Part shown: positions 4,761 through 7,751 of the stretch, in pieces
How positions within the stretch are numbered: the stretch's first letter is position 1
How the letters are laid out: the number at the start of each line of letters is the position of its first letter
NCBI GenBank assembly: GCA_013330825.1
Contig: DUHN01000057.1
Span: 603 to 8,353 of the forward strand
Reading direction: 5' to 3'
Source of the DNA: Candidatus Woesearchaeota archaeon
Lineage (GTDB): Archaea; Nanobdellota; Nanobdellia; Woesearchaeales; GW2011-AR4
DNA length: 7,751 nt
Made by a program: the position numbers and the translations under genes
Notes under the pieces: model-generated
The model's database searches: none
What the model was told of the DNA's origin: nothing
Seen by the model: only the letters and a program-made list of their open reading frames with translations

Positions 4761-7751
4761 TTACGCTGACACGGATGCGTTTCCGGATTCTCCGGTTGCC
4801 GGATCCCCATTCTCTCCGGCAAAGGATGTGTCAGTGGGTTCTGGCTGGGCGGAGACGGAGGCATTCTCTATCTGGTCCAGCGCATCGACATATTTCTGCT
4901 CGATGTGCGCCTTTCCGCCGTTCCAGTTGGTCCTGTATACCTTGACATCAGTCCCGATGAGCCCGCGCTCCTTGAAGAACGGCTCGAAATATCGCAGGCC
5001 GTGGCCGTCCATGTAGAACATGACCGTGAACATGCTGCCCGTCAGCTCCGGGCTTGAGATGATCGCGGTGAAGGTGTCACTGTTCTCCGGGATGAACGTC
5101 AATCCCGCGTCGACGGTGCTGCCGTTCATCTGGTCCATCTGCCTGATTTCCACACCCTCGCGCGTCGCATACGCTATCCCTTTCGGCCGGACGACGCCGT
5201 TCTGGGAGAGGGCGTAGGCATCCTTTGAGGTGTAGTTGAAGAGGAACCCGTTGCTGCACCGGAAGAGCTGCTCCTGGGGGGAGGTGCGGCTGCAGGAGAT
5301 GCTGCTTGCGTAGCCGGGCCACGGAGCGACCCAGCGGTTGCCTTCTTCCTCCGTCTGGATGGCGCTGACCTCGAAATAGGTGTTCTCCGCCTTGTCGCGC
5401 GAGTAGTTGTACTTGCTCATGAGGTACGCGACGCCTTCCTCTTTCGTCTCCGGGCGCACGTTATACCAGATGTCCGCGCGCTCGAAGTCCCAGCTTCCGA
5501 AGTGGCTCCATACGCCGCTCTTGCCTATCATGTCATTGGATGCGATGACTATCCCTTCCGGAGGGGAACAGTGCGTGAGGCTAACCACTTCTGCGGCGGT
5601 TTCTTTCCGTATCCCTTTTTTCTCCAGCATCTGCTGCGCTTCCCCTTTTGGAAGCACGCCTGCGTCATTGATCATCTGTATTGACGAAGCCATATTTTTT
5701 GTCTCTTCGTAGAGGATGGTAACGGGTTTTCCGCCTCCCGAGCAATCCAGCATGCGCAGAATCCCAAGCGCCTGCTTTTCATTGCCGGTCATGAAGAGTT
5801 TGCCCACCCAATACGCAGGAGGAAACGTCTGCGTCGTGCCGTCAAAGGTGACGGGCCTTTTGGCGATCTCCTTGAAGTGGTGGCCGAAATCCCACCAGGA
5901 GGTGATGATGGCATTGGGCTGCGATTTTTCCTTGATGGCGGTAAGGGCGTGCCACCAGGCATCGTTCATGATGGGAAGATCCCCCTCTGCAACGCCATAT
6001 GCCGCCTTCACCGGCCCGATGAGCAGCAGGCTGAAGAGGATGACAAGAAGCGAAGCGCTGATTGCCTTGTGCACGTGCAGCTCCCTGGAGAGCCATCGGG
6101 AGAAGAGCGCATAGAGCATGCCGATCGCCGCGCCGAAGGCGACAGAGTAGGCGGGCGCGAGGAGAAGCGTGAAGCGGATGCCCTTGATGGTCGCGTAGCA
6201 CGTCGCCACGAACCACAACGCGAGCAGGATGCCGAAGCGGACGTCCTTCCTCCCCTGCGCGTCGCGCTTGAGCAGGGCAAGGATGATGCCCGCTACCCCA
6301 AGATAGAACAAGAATTTGCCGCCCACAGACTGTATCGCCTGATTGAGCGAGCCGGTGTTGAGCTCCGCCACCGTGGTGAGCACGTTCGGCCAGAGGCTTG
6401 CCGTCACCGGCTCTTTGATGGTGGTGAAGCTCAAGGGGCCGAGGGCAGCCCCCAGGAACTGGGAGAAGCCGCGGAAGAAGGAAACCACAATCGCCGACGC
6501 GAGGACAAACACCGCCATGCCCATGACCAGGTGGAACTCGTCCCTCTGCCTGAAGAACGCAAGCTTCTGCTCCCTGAGCTTCTTGAAATCCCTGATGATG
6601 AGGTAAAAGAACGAGAGCGCCGCCATGCCCATGATCAGGTCAAAGATGAACCACCATCCGCCTCCCCAGGCGAAGGAGAAGAAGCCGACGGAGATGCCGG
6701 CAGCCGCGCCGATGGCGGCCACTTTCCATAATTTGTCCCGCTCGAATATCTCGAAGAAGAGCCATGTGATGAGGAGGGGGAAGAACAGCACCCATCCGTC
6801 ATTGTCCGCATGGCCGTACAGCGACCTTCCGAGGAATGCGGTGTTGACCGCGAACATCGATGCGGCAAACAGGCCGCCGACGGGATTGCTGATTTTTAGC
6901 GCGATGAGGAAGATGAGGAGCGTGGACAGCGCGGCCACGAGCACGGGATAGAGCGACATGCTCTGCACCAGCGTCAGCTGGCTGTTGAAGACCGTCAGGA
7001 AGCCATGGAAATAGGCGAGGAAGTAGGAAGGGAACATGTCGGGAAACACGAATCTCCCGAGAGGGGCGAGCTGCAGGGCGTCATAGGGCCTGCCGTCCCT
7101 CAGTTCGTCTCCGGGATGGCCATGGTCGAGGATGTTCTCCGCATAGCGCATCCAGTAGTAGGTGTCGATGTCCGGCATATAGGGGATGCCCTGATCATCC
7201 TGAAAGTGCTTCTTGTACTCGTTTGAGTATGCTGCTATCGTCTGGCTGATCTGCGGCCAGTTCTGCTGCAGCTGCTTCTGGAACTCCGCATTGACGAGCG
7301 CGTCCCTGTTCTGCGCGGGAAGGTTGGGATACTGGGCAGTTATCTGGCCCGCGATCTGGCTCCTGATGCCGTTGAAGACCGTGTCCTGCGCCCATTGGTC
7401 GGTGATGGGAAGTCCCGCGGCATGCATACGGACGTTGATCGCGAGGATGATGGGGATCAGCGCGAGGAAGAATATCCCGTACTTCCTGAGGAACGAGGCA
7501 GCTTTGCTCCAGTCCACGGAGACGTCATCCTCCCCCCTCTCTTTCGGCTCTTTGGAGGAGCCGCCTTCCGTGAACATGCCCTTGAGCTTTTTCCCCATCC
7601 CCCTGAAATCGATGGAGATCTCGTCATCCTTCCGCTCTCCCGCCGATTTTCCTTCTGAACTTTGGCCGTGATGGTCATGCGTATGGTGTGTATGGCCGCC
7701 GTCCTCATGCTTCTTCTCCGGCGCCTTTTCGGAAAACCACTTCTTTATTGT
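4761..7751 (-). CDS. aglB: Oligosaccharyltransferase catalytic subunit STT3/AglB (5' end outside window)
   Basis: AglB transfers a lipid-linked glycan to Asn in N-x-S/T sites of exported proteins. Numbering from the ATG at 7598 (945 residues to the stop): first membrane helix about 41-57; first catalytic Asp motif D143-I-D145 (DIDTYYW); second motif H263-A-D265-N-D267; TIKE (393-396), the TIxE loop motif; WWDFG (568-572), the sequon-recognition motif with F in place of the usual Y. About a dozen further membrane helices lie between 190 and 531, then a globular outer domain (532-907) with Cys at 619, 677, 769 and 781, and an acidic Ser/Gly tail. The stretch 58-142 is much longer than the 30-odd residues of euryarchaeal or bacterial homologues and resembles DPANN STT3 proteins. 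The frame stays open without a stop or ATG for 51 more codons to the edge, and ATG 7598 has no properly spaced ribosome site. I therefore take 7598 as internal and the gene as partial. It leads the operon with the GT2 and DUF2304 genes. Confidence 0.95.
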   Translation of the reverse strand, partial: TIKKWFSEKAPEKKHEDGGHTHHTHDHHGQSSEGKSAGERKDDEISIDFRGMGKKLKGMFTEGGSSKEPKERGEDDVSVDWSKAASFLRKYGIFFLALIPIILAINVRMHAAGLPITDQWAQDTVFNGIRSQIAGQITAQYPNLPAQNRDALVNAEFQKQLQQNWPQISQTIAAYSNEYKKHFQDDQGIPYMPDIDTYYWMRYAENILDHGHPGDELRDGRPYDALQLAPLGRFVFPDMFPSYFLAYFHGFLTVFNSQLTLVQSMSLYPVLVAALSTLLIFLIALKISNPVGGLFAASMFAVNTAFLGRSLYGHADNDGWVLFFPLLITWLFFEIFERDKLWKVAAIGAAAGISVGFFSFAWGGGWWFIFDLIMGMAALSFFYLIIRDFKKLREQKLAFFRQRDEFHLVMGMAVFVLASAIVVSFFRGFSQFLGAALGPLSFTTIKEPVTASLWPNVLTTVAELNTGSLNQAIQSVGGKFLFYLGVAGIILALLKRDAQGRKDVRFGILLALWFVATCYATIKGIRFTLLLAPAYSVAFGAAIGMLYALFSRWLSRELHVHKAISASLLVILFSLLLIGPVKAAYGVAEGDLPIMNDAWWHALTAIKEKSQPNAIITSWWDFGHHFKEIAKRPVTFDGTTQTFPPAYWVGKLFMTGNEKQALGILRMLDCSGGGKPVTILYEETKNMASSIQMINDAGVLPKGEAQQMLEKKGIRKETAAEVVSLTHCSPPEGIVIASNDMIGKSGVWSHFGSWDFERADIWYNVRPETKEEGVAYLMSKYNYSRDKAENTYFEVSAIQTEEEGNRWVAPWPGYASSISCSRTSPQEQLFRCSNGFLFNYTSKDAYALSQNGVVRPKGIAYATREGVEIRQMDQMNGSTVDAGLTFIPENSDTFTAIISSPELTGSMFTVMFYMDGHGLRYFEPFFKERGLIGTDVKVYRTNWNGGKAHIEQKYVDALDQIENASVSAQPEPTDTSFAGENGDPATGESGNASVSA
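4764..4781 (-). repeat. C-terminal NASVSA copy 2 of AglB
   Basis: Codes for the last six residues of AglB (940-945), NASVSA, containing the sequon N-A-S. The codons are AAC GCA TCC GTG TCA GCG. Confidence 0.85.
4848..4865 (-). repeat. NASVSA copy 1 in the AglB tail
   Basis: Codes for AglB residues 912-917, the same hexapeptide as the C-terminus. The codons are AAT GCC TCC GTC TCC GCC; five of six differ from copy 2 at the third base only. Confidence 0.85.
7509..7628 (-). repeat. Repeated acidic [IV]S[IV]D[FW] motif in the AglB N-terminal extension
   Basis: DDEISIDF (7628-7605) and DDVSVDW (7529-7509) each precede a basic/hydrophobic stretch (GMGKKLKGMF and AASFLRKYGIFF, the latter entering the first membrane helix). 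The TIKKWFSEK at the window edge looks like the end of another such unit. Confidence 0.6.
7668..7709 (-). other. His-rich cluster in the cytosolic N-terminus of AglB
   Basis: HEDGGHTHHTHDHH contains seven His in fourteen residues, in frame with AglB and upstream of the in-window ATG. It would be cytosolic if the first helix is oriented as in known STT3 proteins. It could bind Zn, Ni or Cu, or be a low-complexity linker. Confidence 0.65.

Noticed and set aside
5626..5715. A DK-type or MI-type donor-loop motif in the AglB outer domain (around EETKNMASSI).
   Set aside because: The E-x-x-K fits only part of the DxxKxxx[MI] consensus and the alignment cannot be fixed by eye, so I do not call the AglB subtype.
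5877..6731. Open plus-strand frame of about 284 codons opposite aglB.
   Set aside because: It covers the AglB catalytic region, including its WWDFG and TIKE motifs. The G/C-rich third positions of aglB suppress antisense stops, and the product is charged low-complexity.

Overview
The window looks archaeal and most likely comes from a DPANN-type genome (Woesearchaeota/Pacearchaeota-like). The evidence is an STT3/AglB oligosaccharyltransferase with a long helical insertion in its first outer loop, a single-anchor-style envelope protein with a huge K/E/R-rich coil, Shine-Dalgarno sites matching GGAGGTGAT, and TTTATAA-type TATA boxes in the one AT-rich intergenic gap. No ribosomal or phylogenetic marker gene is present, so the lineage call is an inference.

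Layout. From 1 to about 722 on the plus strand lie the possible tail of an upstream gene and a GNAT-like acyltransferase gene. Everything else is on the minus strand. Read in transcription order from the right edge: aglB (open to the right edge, so its start lies outside the window; stop at 4761), a GT2 dolichyl-phosphate-sugar synthase-like glycosyltransferase (4757-4086), and a small three-helix DUF2304 membrane protein (4082-3750). These three are separated by only 3 nt each and form one operon. A gap of about 256 bp (3494-3749) follows, then a 924-residue two-helix membrane protein (3493-719). Its stop codon overlaps the stop of the GNAT-like gene in a shared CTAG.

How the genes fit together. 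The GT2 enzyme would charge a polyprenyl phosphate with a sugar on the cytosolic face. DUF2304 is a plausible small membrane partner, because this GT2 has no transmembrane segment of its own. AglB transfers the lipid-linked glycan to Asn-X-Ser/Thr sites outside the cell. The 924-residue protein has a two-lobed beta domain outside the membrane, a second helix, and about 600 cytosolic residues of charged helix containing two copies of a 49-residue helical module.

Main points of interest: (1) the aglB frame continues 51 codons past the first in-window ATG and encodes a His-rich cluster and a repeated acidic [IV]S[IV]D[FW] motif before the first membrane helix; (2) AglB ends with two NASVSA copies, each a sequon, encoded with different synonymous codons; (3) the 924-residue protein carries an ungapped internal duplication about 377 residues apart; (4) the intergenic gap holds a TATA-box inverted repeat and a perfect Shine-Dalgarno with a short ORF behind it. 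I see no RNA gene, mobile element or CRISPR array.
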